Source: JBBROS01 sp965217935
Lineage (GTDB): Bacteria > Pseudomonadota > Alphaproteobacteria > Acetobacterales > Acetobacteraceae
Direction of reading: 5' to 3'
DNA length: 64,000 bases
Assembly (NCBI GenBank): GCA_965217935.1
Contig: OZ244581.1
Coordinates: 682,001-746,000 of the forward strand
Part shown: piece after piece, positions 51,647 to 59,381 of the stretch
Position numbering within the stretch: the first letter of the stretch is position 1
How the letters are laid out: each line of letters opens with the position of its first letter
Translations under genes and position numbers: made by a program
Notes under the pieces: generated by a model
Databases searched by the model: none
Told to the model about the DNA's origin: nothing
What the model saw: only the letters and a program-made list of their open reading frames with translations

Positions 51647-52801
51647 CTAGTCGGCCGCGTCGGCCACCTGGGCTTCCCGCGCCTTCGGCTTCTTGTGCCG
51701 AAGCTGCGCCATCTTGTCCTGCACGTGCCGACTGAACACGTAGTCCGCCGGGCGCTGGTTTGACAGATCAATTTCCGGCGCCATCGGCCCATCGAGCTTC
51801 GGCCCGCGTATCGCCGTCATCATCGTTTTCACCGGGCTTTTCACCGCATCCATCACCGCCGTGCTCTCGTAGCCGGAATGGACCATGCAGTCCGCGCACT
51901 TCTCGTAATTGCCCGTGCCGTACTTGTCCCAGTCCGTCGACTCCATCAACTCGGCGAACGTCTTGGCATACCCCTCGCCCAGCAGGTAGCAGGGACGCTG
52001 CCAGCCAAACACGTTGCGCGTCGGCTTGCCCCAAGGCGTGCAGCGGTAATCCTCGTTGCCGGCCAGGAAATCCATGAACAGCGGGCTCTGGGTGAACTTC
52101 CAGCCCTTGCCCCGCCCGCGCGCCAGGATGTCGCGGAACAACTGCTTGGTCTTCTGCCGCGACAGGAAATGCGCCTGGTCCGGCGCCCGCTCATAAGCGT
52201 AGCCCGGCGACGTCATGATGCCATCGACGCCCAGCGCCATCGCCTCGTCGAAGAACGCGGCCACCCGCTCCGGCTGCGCCCCGTCAAACAGCGTGCAGTT
52301 GATACTGAGCCGGAAGCCGCGCCGCTTGGCCTCCTTGATAGCGCTCACCGCCTTGTCGAACACGCCCGCCTGGCTGACCGCCTTGTCGTGCATCTCCCGG
52401 TCGCCGTCCAAATGCACGTCCCAGCTGAAATACGGGTTCGGCTTGAACTGGTCCATCTTCTTCTCGAGCAGCAACGCATTGGTGCAGAGATAGACGAACT
52501 TCTTGCGCGCCAGGACGCCTTCGACGATCTGCGGCATCTCCTTGTGCAGCAACGGCTCCCCCCCGGCGATCGCCACCACCGGCGCGCCGCACTCATCGAC
52601 GGCGGCCAGCGCATCGGCCACCGAAAGGCGCTGGTTCAGGATCTCGGCCGGATAGTCGATCTTGCCGCACCCGGCGCACGCAAGGTTGCAGCGGAACAAC
52701 GGCTCAAGCATCAGCACGAGCGGATACCGTTTGCGGCCAATAAGATGCTGCTTGACCACGTAGGCGCCGACGCGGACTACCTGCTTCAAGGGAACGGACA
52801 T
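51647..52801 (-). CDS. hpnH: Radical SAM adenosyl hopene transferase
   Basis: 384 aa from the ATG at 52799-52801; an ORF start three codons upstream is TTG. The radical SAM cluster motif CNLACAGC is near residue 38, GGEPLLHKEMPQIV near 81 is the SAM-binding GGE motif, and the C-terminal Cys set GNYEKCADCMVHSGYES is the family tail. HpnH joins 5'-deoxyadenosine to diploptene, the first step of extended hopanoids; HpnG then removes adenine. It is divergent from dxs, with 435 nt between the starts. Confidence 0.95.
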   Translation of the reverse strand: MSVPLKQVVRVGAYVVKQHLIGRKRYPLVLMLEPLFRCNLACAGCGKIDYPAEILNQRLSVADALAAVDECGAPVVAIAGGEPLLHKEMPQIVEGVLARKKFVYLCTNALLLEKKMDQFKPNPYFSWDVHLDGDREMHDKAVSQAGVFDKAVSAIKEAKRRGFRLSINCTLFDGAQPERVAAFFDEAMALGVDGIMTSPGYAYERAPDQAHFLSRQKTKQLFRDILARGRGKGWKFTQSPLFMDFLAGNEDYRCTPWGKPTRNVFGWQRPCYLLGEGYAKTFAELMESTDWDKYGTGNYEKCADCMVHSGYESTAVMDAVKSPVKTMMTAIRGPKLDGPMAPEIDLSNQRPADYVFSRHVQDKMAQLRHKKPKAREAQVADAAD

Positions 52802-52935
52802 TCTCAACAAACCTTTCAGGCCAGACCCCCGCCTCGCAAGCGCGGCGGCCCCAAATAACCAACTCTATGACATCGGCGCCGCACGATCTCGCAGGCACGG
52901 CCCGATAAGGGAGCGGCCCTCGGCTGGCACAATAG

Positions 52936-52992
52936 ATGTCGCAATGCACCAGACTTTACGCCGAATGTCGCTGCACGTCCCAGCAATGTCGC
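52936..52992. promoter_or_regulatory. Three ATGTCGC direct repeats in the hpnH-dxs intergenic region
   Basis: ATGTCGC occurs at 52936, 52965 and 52986 (steps of 29 and 21 bp), two of them as AATGTCGC. The 435-bp stretch 52802-53236 between divergent hpnH and dxs has no gene; besides these repeats I see only a weak TTGACC at 53036 without a good -10. The repeats could be a shared operator. Confidence 0.35.
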
Positions 52993-53236
52993 GTGATCGC
53001 GATCGGTTGTGGCAAATCTACAACATAACGCCCCCTTGACCGTGGCGGACTGGCAAAAGCAAGGCCGCGGGTTTACCGTCCCTGACGAATCAGAGCGACT
53101 CCAAAGCCGCCCGCCAGCCCTTGTCACATTCCGGCGGACGTGATTTGACCGTCGCTCCGAGGCGGAACGACCGAGCCGCGCGCCGTCTGACGAAACAGCA
53201 ACGCCGCCGGCGCCCAGCCAGGCGAGGGACCAGCCG

Positions 53237-55195
53237 ATGAACGCAACTATGCCAAAGCCGCTCCGCCCCGCGACGCCGCTGCTCGACCGGGTGAGCAACC
53301 CCGCCGACCTGCGCAACTTCTCCGCCGAGCAGCTTCAGCAGATCGCCGACGAGCTTCGCGCGGAAACCGTCGACGCCGTCAGCACCACGGGCGGGCACCT
53401 CGGCGCCTCGCTCGGCGTCGTCGAACTCACCGTTGCCCTTCATGCCGTCTTCGATACCCCGCGTGACCGCCTGATCTGGGACGTTGGTCACCAGGCCTAC
53501 CCGCACAAGATCCTCACCGGCCGCCGCGACCGCATACGCACCCTGCGCCAGACGGGCGGCTTGTCCGGCTTTACCCGCCGCAGCGAATCCGAATACGACC
53601 CCTTCGGCGCCGCGCATAGCAGCACCAGCATTTCCGCGGGCCTCGGCATGGCCGTCGCCAACAGCCTGCTCGGCCAGGAAGACCGCAACGTCGTCGCCGT
53701 CATCGGCGACGGCGCGATGAGCGCCGGCATGGCCTACGAAGCCATGAACAACGCCGGCGGCAAGCATTCCCGTCTCATCGTCGTGCTCAACGACAACGAC
53801 ATGTCGATCGCCCCGCCCGTGGGCGCCATGAGCGCCTACCTCAGCCGCCTGATGAGCAGCCGCTCGTTCCTCAACCTGCGCGACCTCGCCCACCGCATGG
53901 CCAAGCGCTTCCCGCGCGGCATCGAGCGCACCGCCCTGCGAGCTGAGGAATACGCCCGCGGCATCCTGACCGGAGGCACGCTGTTCGAGGAGCTCGGCTT
54001 CTACTACGTCGGCCCGATCGACGGCCACAACATGGACCACCTGCTCCCCGTCCTGCGCAACGTGCGCGACGCCGAGGAAAGCGGCCCGATCCTCGTCCAT
54101 GCCATCACCAAAAAAGGCCACGGCTACGAGCCGGCAGAGAACACCGCCGACAAATACCACGCCGTCAGCAAGTTCAACGTCATCACCGGCGAGCAGGTCA
54201 AAGCCCCCCCCGGCCCGCCGCAATACACCAAGGTGTTCGCCAGCGCCCTGATCGCCGAGGCCGCCGAGGACGACCGCATCGTCGCCATCACCGCCGCCAT
54301 GCCCTCCGGCACCGGCCTCGACCGCTTCGCCGCACGCTTCCCCGACCGCTGCTTCGACGTCGGCATCGCCGAGCAGCACGCCGTCACCTTCGCCGCCGGC
54401 ATGGCGACCGAAGGCTTCCGCCCCTTCTGCGCCATCTACAGCACCTTCCTGCAGCGCGCCTACGACCAGGTCGTCCACGACGTCGCCATCCAGAAGCTCC
54501 CCGTGCGCTTCGCCATCGACCGCGCCGGCCTGGTCGGCGCGGACGGCGCGACCCACGCCGGCAGCTTCGATCTCGCCTACCTCGGCTGCCTCCCCGGCAT
54601 GGTCATCATGGCCCCCAGCGACGAGCTCGAGCTGATGCACATGGTCGCCACCTCGGCGCGCATCGACGACGGCCCCAGCGCCATCCGCTACCCGCGCGGC
54701 GAGGGCGCCGGCGTCGCCTTGCCCGAGCGCGGCACGCCGGTCGAGATCGGCCGCGCCCGCGTCATGCGCGAAGGCTCGTCCGTCGCCATCCTCTCCCTCG
54801 GCCCGCGCCTGGCCGACAGCCTCCGCGCCGCCGACGAGCTGGCCGCCCGCGGCTTCTCCGCCACCGTCGCCGACGCCCGCTTCGCCAAGCCCTTCGACGC
54901 CGCCCTCATCGAGCGCATGGCCCGCGAGCACGCCGTCTTGATCATCATCGAGGAAGGCTCGGTCGGCGGCTTCGCTGCCGCGGTGATGCAGCATCTGGCG
55001 CTGCGCGGCTTGCTGGACGGCCCGCTCAAGATCCGCCCGATGACCTTCCCCGACCGCTTCATCGATCACAACGCCCCGGCGGCGCAGATCATCGAGGCCG
55101 GGCTCGGCGCGAAGAACATCGTCGCGACGGCGATGGCCGCACTCGGCCAGGATCAAAACAACGTGCGCGCGACGGCCGCGTCGCCGCTGCGATGA
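53237..55195 (+). CDS. dxs: 1-deoxy-D-xylulose-5-phosphate synthase
   Basis: 652 aa, full length. First enzyme of the MEP isoprenoid pathway; makes DXP from pyruvate and glyceraldehyde 3-phosphate with thiamine diphosphate. TGGHLGASLGVVELTVALHA near residue 51, the ThDP motif GDGAMSAGMAYEAMNNAG near 154, and the transketolase-type FDVGIAEQHAVTFAAGMA near 375 with the catalytic Glu. It opens the plus-strand hopanoid operon and can supply precursors for squalene; hpnM overlaps its stop (ATGA). Confidence 0.97.
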   Translation: MNATMPKPLRPATPLLDRVSNPADLRNFSAEQLQQIADELRAETVDAVSTTGGHLGASLGVVELTVALHAVFDTPRDRLIWDVGHQAYPHKILTGRRDRIRTLRQTGGLSGFTRRSESEYDPFGAAHSSTSISAGLGMAVANSLLGQEDRNVVAVIGDGAMSAGMAYEAMNNAGGKHSRLIVVLNDNDMSIAPPVGAMSAYLSRLMSSRSFLNLRDLAHRMAKRFPRGIERTALRAEEYARGILTGGTLFEELGFYYVGPIDGHNMDHLLPVLRNVRDAEESGPILVHAITKKGHGYEPAENTADKYHAVSKFNVITGEQVKAPPGPPQYTKVFASALIAEAAEDDRIVAITAAMPSGTGLDRFAARFPDRCFDVGIAEQHAVTFAAGMATEGFRPFCAIYSTFLQRAYDQVVHDVAIQKLPVRFAIDRAGLVGADGATHAGSFDLAYLGCLPGMVIMAPSDELELMHMVATSARIDDGPSAIRYPRGEGAGVALPERGTPVEIGRARVMREGSSVAILSLGPRLADSLRAADELAARGFSATVADARFAKPFDAALIERMAREHAVLIIIEEGSVGGFAAAVMQHLALRGLLDGPLKIRPMTFPDRFIDHNAPAAQIIEAGLGAKNIVATAMAALGQDQNNVRATAASPLR

Positions 55196-55809
55196 CGCTC
55201 AGCCGCCGCGCCGCCCTCGGTGCCCTGCTGCTGCCGCTCGCCGGACCGGCCGCCCGAGCCGCCGATCCCGCCGCGGCGGCGCCGATCGAGGCGTTGAACC
55301 AGGCCCTGCTCGGCATCATGAAAGCCGGCAAGTCGACCCCTTTCCCGCAGCGCTTCAACGCCCTCGCCCCCGTGGTCGACAAGGCCTTCGACCTGCCCGC
55401 CGTCCTGCGCGCCTCCATCGGCCCGCGCTTTGAGGGCTTGCCGGCCAGCCAGCAGGCGGACCTGCTCGACGCGTTCCGCAAGTTCACCGTCGCCAGCTAC
55501 GTCGCCAACTTCAACGACTACGGCGGCGAGAAACTGCAGGTCGTCCCCGGCCAGCGCGCGGTCGGCGCCGACCTCGTGGTCCAGACCCGCATCGTGCCCT
55601 CCAGCGGCAGTCCCACCCCGATCGATTATGTCATGCACCGCACGCCGGACGGATGGAAAGCCATTGACGTGTTGTTGAACGGAAGCATCAGCCAAAACGC
55701 CGTCAAGCGCAGCGATTTCCGCAGCCTGGTGACGTCCTCATCCGCGCAGAGGCTGATCGAAAGCCTCCGCCGCAAGGTGAGCGAGTTGTCCGGCGGCGCG
55801 ATGTCCTGA
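55192..55809 (+). CDS. hpnM: Hopanoid-associated MlaC/Tgt2-like periplasmic protein
   Basis: 205 aa. LSRRAALGALLLPLAGPAARAA is a signal peptide with a twin-Arg start. The MlaC-type core has FPQRFNALAPVVDKAFDLPA and DAFRKFTVASYVANFNDYGG (Tgt2 motif), then the lipid-binding beta sheet with DYVMHRTPDGWKAIDVLLNG. In hopanoid clusters HpnM is thought to move hopanoids across the periplasm with HpnN. It is coupled to dxs by a 4-nt overlap. Confidence 0.92.
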   Translation: MTLSRRAALGALLLPLAGPAARAADPAAAAPIEALNQALLGIMKAGKSTPFPQRFNALAPVVDKAFDLPAVLRASIGPRFEGLPASQQADLLDAFRKFTVASYVANFNDYGGEKLQVVPGQRAVGADLVVQTRIVPSSGSPTPIDYVMHRTPDGWKAIDVLLNGSISQNAVKRSDFRSLVTSSSAQRLIESLRRKVSELSGGAMS

Positions 55810-55822
55810 ACTGGAGAGTGGC

Positions 55823-56983
55823 TTGACGTTCGGCGGAATGGATTGGGCTGCCCTGCTCCCCGCCGGCTTTTGCCTCGCCGGAATGGCGCAGTGCCTCGCG
55901 GGCTGGGCCGCTCTCGCCAGCCACATGCGCAGGCGAACGCCCGAGCCGCCCACCCTTCCGCCCGTCACCATCCTGAAACCGCTGCACGGCAACGAGCCCC
56001 TGCTGGAACAAGCGCTCGCCAGCAACTTCGAGCAAGACTACCCGGAGTTCCAACTCGTCTTCGGCCTGCAAGACCCTGCCGACCCGGCCATCGCCGTGCT
56101 GGACCGTCTGCGCGAGCGCTTCCCGCACGTGCCGGCCGACGTGGTGATCGACCCGACCCCGCGCGGCGCGAACCGCAAGATCAGCAACCTGATCAACATG
56201 CTGCCCCGTGCCCGCCACGATGTCCTCGTCATCGCCGACAGCGACATGCACGTGGCGCCCGGCTATCTCCGCAGCCTCGTCTCCGCGCTGGCGGCGCCCG
56301 GCGCGGGCGTCGTCACGACGATCTACACCGGACACGCGGCGCACGACGCGGTTGCCGGCCAACTCGGCGCGGCTCAGATCAACTACGCGTTCCTGCCCGG
56401 CGTCCTGCTTTCCCGCCGGCTCGGACGCCGCGACTGCCTGGGCGCCACCATGGCGCTCACCCGCGACACCTTCAACCGCGTCGGCGGCTTCGAGGCGCTC
56501 AAGGACCAGCTGGCCGACGACGGGATGCTCGGCAACTACGTCCGCGCGATCGGATTAGGCGTCCACCTGGCCGCCACGGTGCCGGCCACCACGGTGCCGG
56601 AAACAAGGCTGTCGGACCTTTTCAACCACGAGTTGCGCTGGTCGCGCACCGTGCGGGCATTGGCGCCGGTTGGCCTGGTGCTGTCCGTCCTGCAGTATCC
56701 GCTGTGCTGGGCCGTGCTGACGCTCGCCATCTCGGCCGGGCAGGCTTGGGCCTGGGGCATTCTCGCTGCCGCATGGCTGGTCCGCGCCGTCGTCGCCCGC
56801 GCCATCAACCGCGGCCTCAGCGTCGCCTCGCCCATCGCCGCCTGGTGGCTGCCGGTCCGCGACGTGTTGTCGATGGCCGTCGTGCTCGCCACCTATCGAA
56901 CCCGCCGCGTCGCCTGGCGCGGCTATGCCATGACCGCCACACGATCCGGCCTGGCGCCCGGAAAAGGATTGACCGTTCCATGA
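55823..56983 (+). CDS. hpnI: Hopanoid biosynthesis glycosyltransferase HpnI
   Basis: 386 aa from a TTG at 55823 that has GGAG at a 6-nt spacing; an ATG at 55838 is the alternative. Family 2 glycosyltransferase: PPVTILKPLHGNEPLLEQAL near residue 47, VIADSDMHVAPGYL (DxD) near 140, QLADDGMLGNYVRAIG near 232 and HELRWSRTVRAL (Q/RxxRW variant) near 268; then three C-terminal membrane helices. It adds N-acetylglucosamine to bacteriohopanetetrol. hpnJ overlaps its stop. Confidence 0.94.
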   Translation: MTFGGMDWAALLPAGFCLAGMAQCLAGWAALASHMRRRTPEPPTLPPVTILKPLHGNEPLLEQALASNFEQDYPEFQLVFGLQDPADPAIAVLDRLRERFPHVPADVVIDPTPRGANRKISNLINMLPRARHDVLVIADSDMHVAPGYLRSLVSALAAPGAGVVTTIYTGHAAHDAVAGQLGAAQINYAFLPGVLLSRRLGRRDCLGATMALTRDTFNRVGGFEALKDQLADDGMLGNYVRAIGLGVHLAATVPATTVPETRLSDLFNHELRWSRTVRALAPVGLVLSVLQYPLCWAVLTLAISAGQAWAWGILAAAWLVRAVVARAINRGLSVASPIAAWWLPVRDVLSMAVVLATYRTRRVAWRGYAMTATRSGLAPGKGLTVP

Positions 56984-58407
56984 TGAGCACCTTATTCCTG
57001 CAACCCCCATCCTTCGGCGGCTTCGACGGCGGCGCCGGCTCCCGCTACCAGGCCAAGCGCGAGATCAAATCCTTCTGGTATCCGACCTGGCTCGCCCAGC
57101 CCGCCGCCCTGGTGCCGGGCAGCCGCCTGATCGACGCCCCGCCCGCCCGCATGGGCCTCGAACCGATCCTGGAGGACGTACGCCAACGCGACCTCGCCGT
57201 CATCCACACCAGCACCCCCTCCTTTGCCTCCGACGTCCGCGTGGCCCAGGCGCTCAAGGACGCGAACCCGGCGCTCAAGATCGGCTTCGTCGGCGCCAAA
57301 GTCGCCGTCCAGCCCGAGGAGAGCCTGCAACAGGGCGCGCCGATCGATTTCGTCGCCCGCAACGAGTTCGACTTCACCTGCCTCGAAGTCGCCCAAGGCC
57401 GCGACTTCGCCGCCATCGACGGCATCAGCTACCGCAACAAGGACGGCGTCCTGGTCCACAACAAGGACCGCGCCATCCTCGAGGACATGGACCAGCTCCC
57501 GTTCGTCACCGACGTATACAAGCGGGACCTGCATATCGAGGATTACTTCATCGGCTACCTGCTGCACCCCTACATCAGCATCTACACCGGCCGCGGCTGC
57601 AAATCCCGCTGCACCTTCTGCCTCTGGCCGCAAACGGTGGGCGGCCACCGCTACCGCGTCCGCAGCCCGGAGCACGTGGCCGCCGAGATCAAGCAGGCCA
57701 TGCGCGACTTCCCGCAAGTGCGCGAGTTCTTCTTCGACGACGACACCTTCACCGACAACCTGCCCCGCGCCGAGGCCATCGCCCGCGAGCTGGGCAAGCT
57801 GGGCGTCACCTGGTCCTGCAACGCCAAGGCGAATGTCCCACGTGAAACATTGCAGGTGCTGAAGGACAACGGTCTGCGCCTGCTCCTCGTCGGCTACGAG
57901 AGCGGCAACCAGCAGATCCTGCACAACATCAAGAAGGGCCTGCGCATCGACGTGGCCCGCCGCTTCACCAAGGATTGCCACGAGCTCGGCATCAAGATCC
58001 ACGGCACCTTCATCCTCGGCCTCCCCGGCGAGACCAAGGAAACCATCGAGGAAACCATCCGCTACGCCGTCGAGATCAACCCGCACACCCTCCAGGTCTC
58101 GCTCGCAGCCCCCTACCCCGGCACCTTCCTCTACGACCAGGCGGTCGAGAACGGCTGGTTCGATGCCGAGCATGCCGAGCTGATCGACGAGCGCGGCGTG
58201 CAGATCGCCCCCCTGCACTACCCGCACCTCCAGCACACCGAGATCTTCGACAGCGTCGAATCCTTCTATCGCCGCTTCTATTTCCGCGCCCCCAAGATCG
58301 CCTCCATCGTCGGCGAGATGGTCCGCAGCCCGCAGATGATGAAGCGGCGCCTGCGCGAGGGCGTCGAGTTCTTCCAGTTCCTGCGGGAGCGCAACAAGGC
58401 CGCCTGA
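56980..58407 (+). CDS. hpnJ: Hopanoid biosynthesis B12-binding radical SAM protein HpnJ
   Basis: 475 aa from the ATG at 56980 (ATGA overlap; a second ATG follows at once). The N-terminal B12-binding-like domain covers about residues 1-190; the radical SAM motif GRGCKSRCTFCLWPQTVGGH is near residues 205-224. FILGLPGETKETIEETIRYA is the B12-radical-SAM loop near 345. HpnJ contracts the glucosamine ring to the cyclitol ether head group. It sits between hpnI and hpnK, the usual order. Confidence 0.95.
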   Translation: MMSTLFLQPPSFGGFDGGAGSRYQAKREIKSFWYPTWLAQPAALVPGSRLIDAPPARMGLEPILEDVRQRDLAVIHTSTPSFASDVRVAQALKDANPALKIGFVGAKVAVQPEESLQQGAPIDFVARNEFDFTCLEVAQGRDFAAIDGISYRNKDGVLVHNKDRAILEDMDQLPFVTDVYKRDLHIEDYFIGYLLHPYISIYTGRGCKSRCTFCLWPQTVGGHRYRVRSPEHVAAEIKQAMRDFPQVREFFFDDDTFTDNLPRAEAIARELGKLGVTWSCNAKANVPRETLQVLKDNGLRLLLVGYESGNQQILHNIKKGLRIDVARRFTKDCHELGIKIHGTFILGLPGETKETIEETIRYAVEINPHTLQVSLAAPYPGTFLYDQAVENGWFDAEHAELIDERGVQIAPLHYPHLQHTEIFDSVESFYRRFYFRAPKIASIVGEMVRSPQMMKRRLREGVEFFQFLRERNKAA

Positions 58408-58410
58408 GCT

Positions 58411-59247
58411 GTGCGCCGGGCGATCTTTGCCGCCGACGATTTCGGCCTGTCCGAAGGCGTCAACGAGGCGGTGGAGCGGGCGCACCGCAACGGGGTGCTG
58501 TCCACCGCGAGCCTGATGGTCGCAGCGCCCGCCGCCGCCGACGCCGTCCGCCGCGCCCGCCGCTTGCCGCGGCTCCGGGTCGGCCTGCACCTCGTCGTAA
58601 TCGAGGGCGCCTCGGTCGGCCCGGACGCCGTGCCGTCGCTCGTCGACGACGCCGGCGATTTCCCGTCCGACCAGCTCCGCCTGGGCATCCGCTACTTCTT
58701 CCGCCCGCGAGCGCGTCGCCAGCTTGCCGCCGAGATCCGCGCGCAGTTCGCCGCCTTCGCACATACCGGCCTCCGCCTCGACCACGCCAACGCGCACAAG
58801 CACATGCACCTGCACCCGACTGTCGGAGGCTTGCTGATCGGCATCGGCGCCGAATTCGGCCTTCCGGCGCTCCGCGTCCCGCGCGAGCCTGCCCGGCCGA
58901 TGCGGCGCAGCGGCACGCCCGTCGGACCAGGAGGGCGGGCGCTCAACGCCTGGTCCGGCCTGTTGCGCCGCCGGGCCTTGGCTGCCGGGCTTCAGGTCAA
59001 CGACCACGTGTTCGGCATCGCCTGGAGCGGCCACATGACAAGGGACCGGGTGCTGCGCCTGGCGCCGAACCTGCCGCGCGGCCTCAGCGAGATCTACTTC
59101 CATCCGGCGACCCGGCAGGACGGCCCGCTCGCCCGCCTCATGCCGGATTACGAACACCAGGCCGAGCTCGCCGCCCTGCTTGACCCGGCCCTTCCCGAAG
59201 CCCTCGCCGAAGCCGGCGTCGAGCAGGCGGCCTACGGCAAAACCTGA
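58411..59247 (+). CDS. hpnK: Hopanoid-associated deacetylase HpnK (YdjC/ChbG family)
   Basis: 278 aa from a GTG 3 nt after hpnJ. FAADDFGLSEGVNEAVERA carries the metal-binding DD near residue 10; GLHLVVIEG near 59 has the His; LDHANAHKHMHLHPTVGGLL near 124 is the catalytic His cluster. It removes the acetyl group from the N-acetylglucosamine head group placed by HpnI. Last plus-strand gene of the cluster; the hpnN operon converges on it, with 16 nt of overlap with the small membrane protein gene. Confidence 0.94.
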   Translation: MRRAIFAADDFGLSEGVNEAVERAHRNGVLSTASLMVAAPAAADAVRRARRLPRLRVGLHLVVIEGASVGPDAVPSLVDDAGDFPSDQLRLGIRYFFRPRARRQLAAEIRAQFAAFAHTGLRLDHANAHKHMHLHPTVGGLLIGIGAEFGLPALRVPREPARPMRRSGTPVGPGGRALNAWSGLLRRRALAAGLQVNDHVFGIAWSGHMTRDRVLRLAPNLPRGLSEIYFHPATRQDGPLARLMPDYEHQAELAALLDPALPEALAEAGVEQAAYGKT

Positions 59248-59381
59248 GCGGCCGGAGACGGCACGGCCGCGTGGGCGGCCCCCTCGGTCCGCAACGCGAC
59301 CCAGCCCAGCAACAGAACCGCGATCAGGATGATCGTCCGCAGGAAAGCCATGATCCAGCAACTCCAGCCCGGACCCGCCAT
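59232..59381 (-). CDS. Small single-pass membrane protein downstream of hpnN
   Basis: 49 aa from the ATG at 59379-59381, which shares a base with the hpnN stop (TGATG); an ATG at 59349-59351 would give 39 aa. FLRTIILIAVLLLGWVALRT is one membrane helix, and the tail is Ala/Pro-rich. Its 3' end overlaps hpnK by 16 nt on the other strand. No known family, but the translational coupling suggests that it is a partner of HpnN. Confidence 0.5.
   Translation of the reverse strand: MAGPGWSCWIMAFLRTIILIAVLLLGWVALRTEGAAHAAVPSPAAQVLP

Noticed and set aside
53036..53064. Promoter for dxs at TTGACC
   Set aside because: No acceptable -10 at 16-18 nt; kept only as a remark.
53090..55156. 688-codon minus-strand frame
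   Set aside because: Antisense of dxs, Gly/Ala/Asp-rich shadow.
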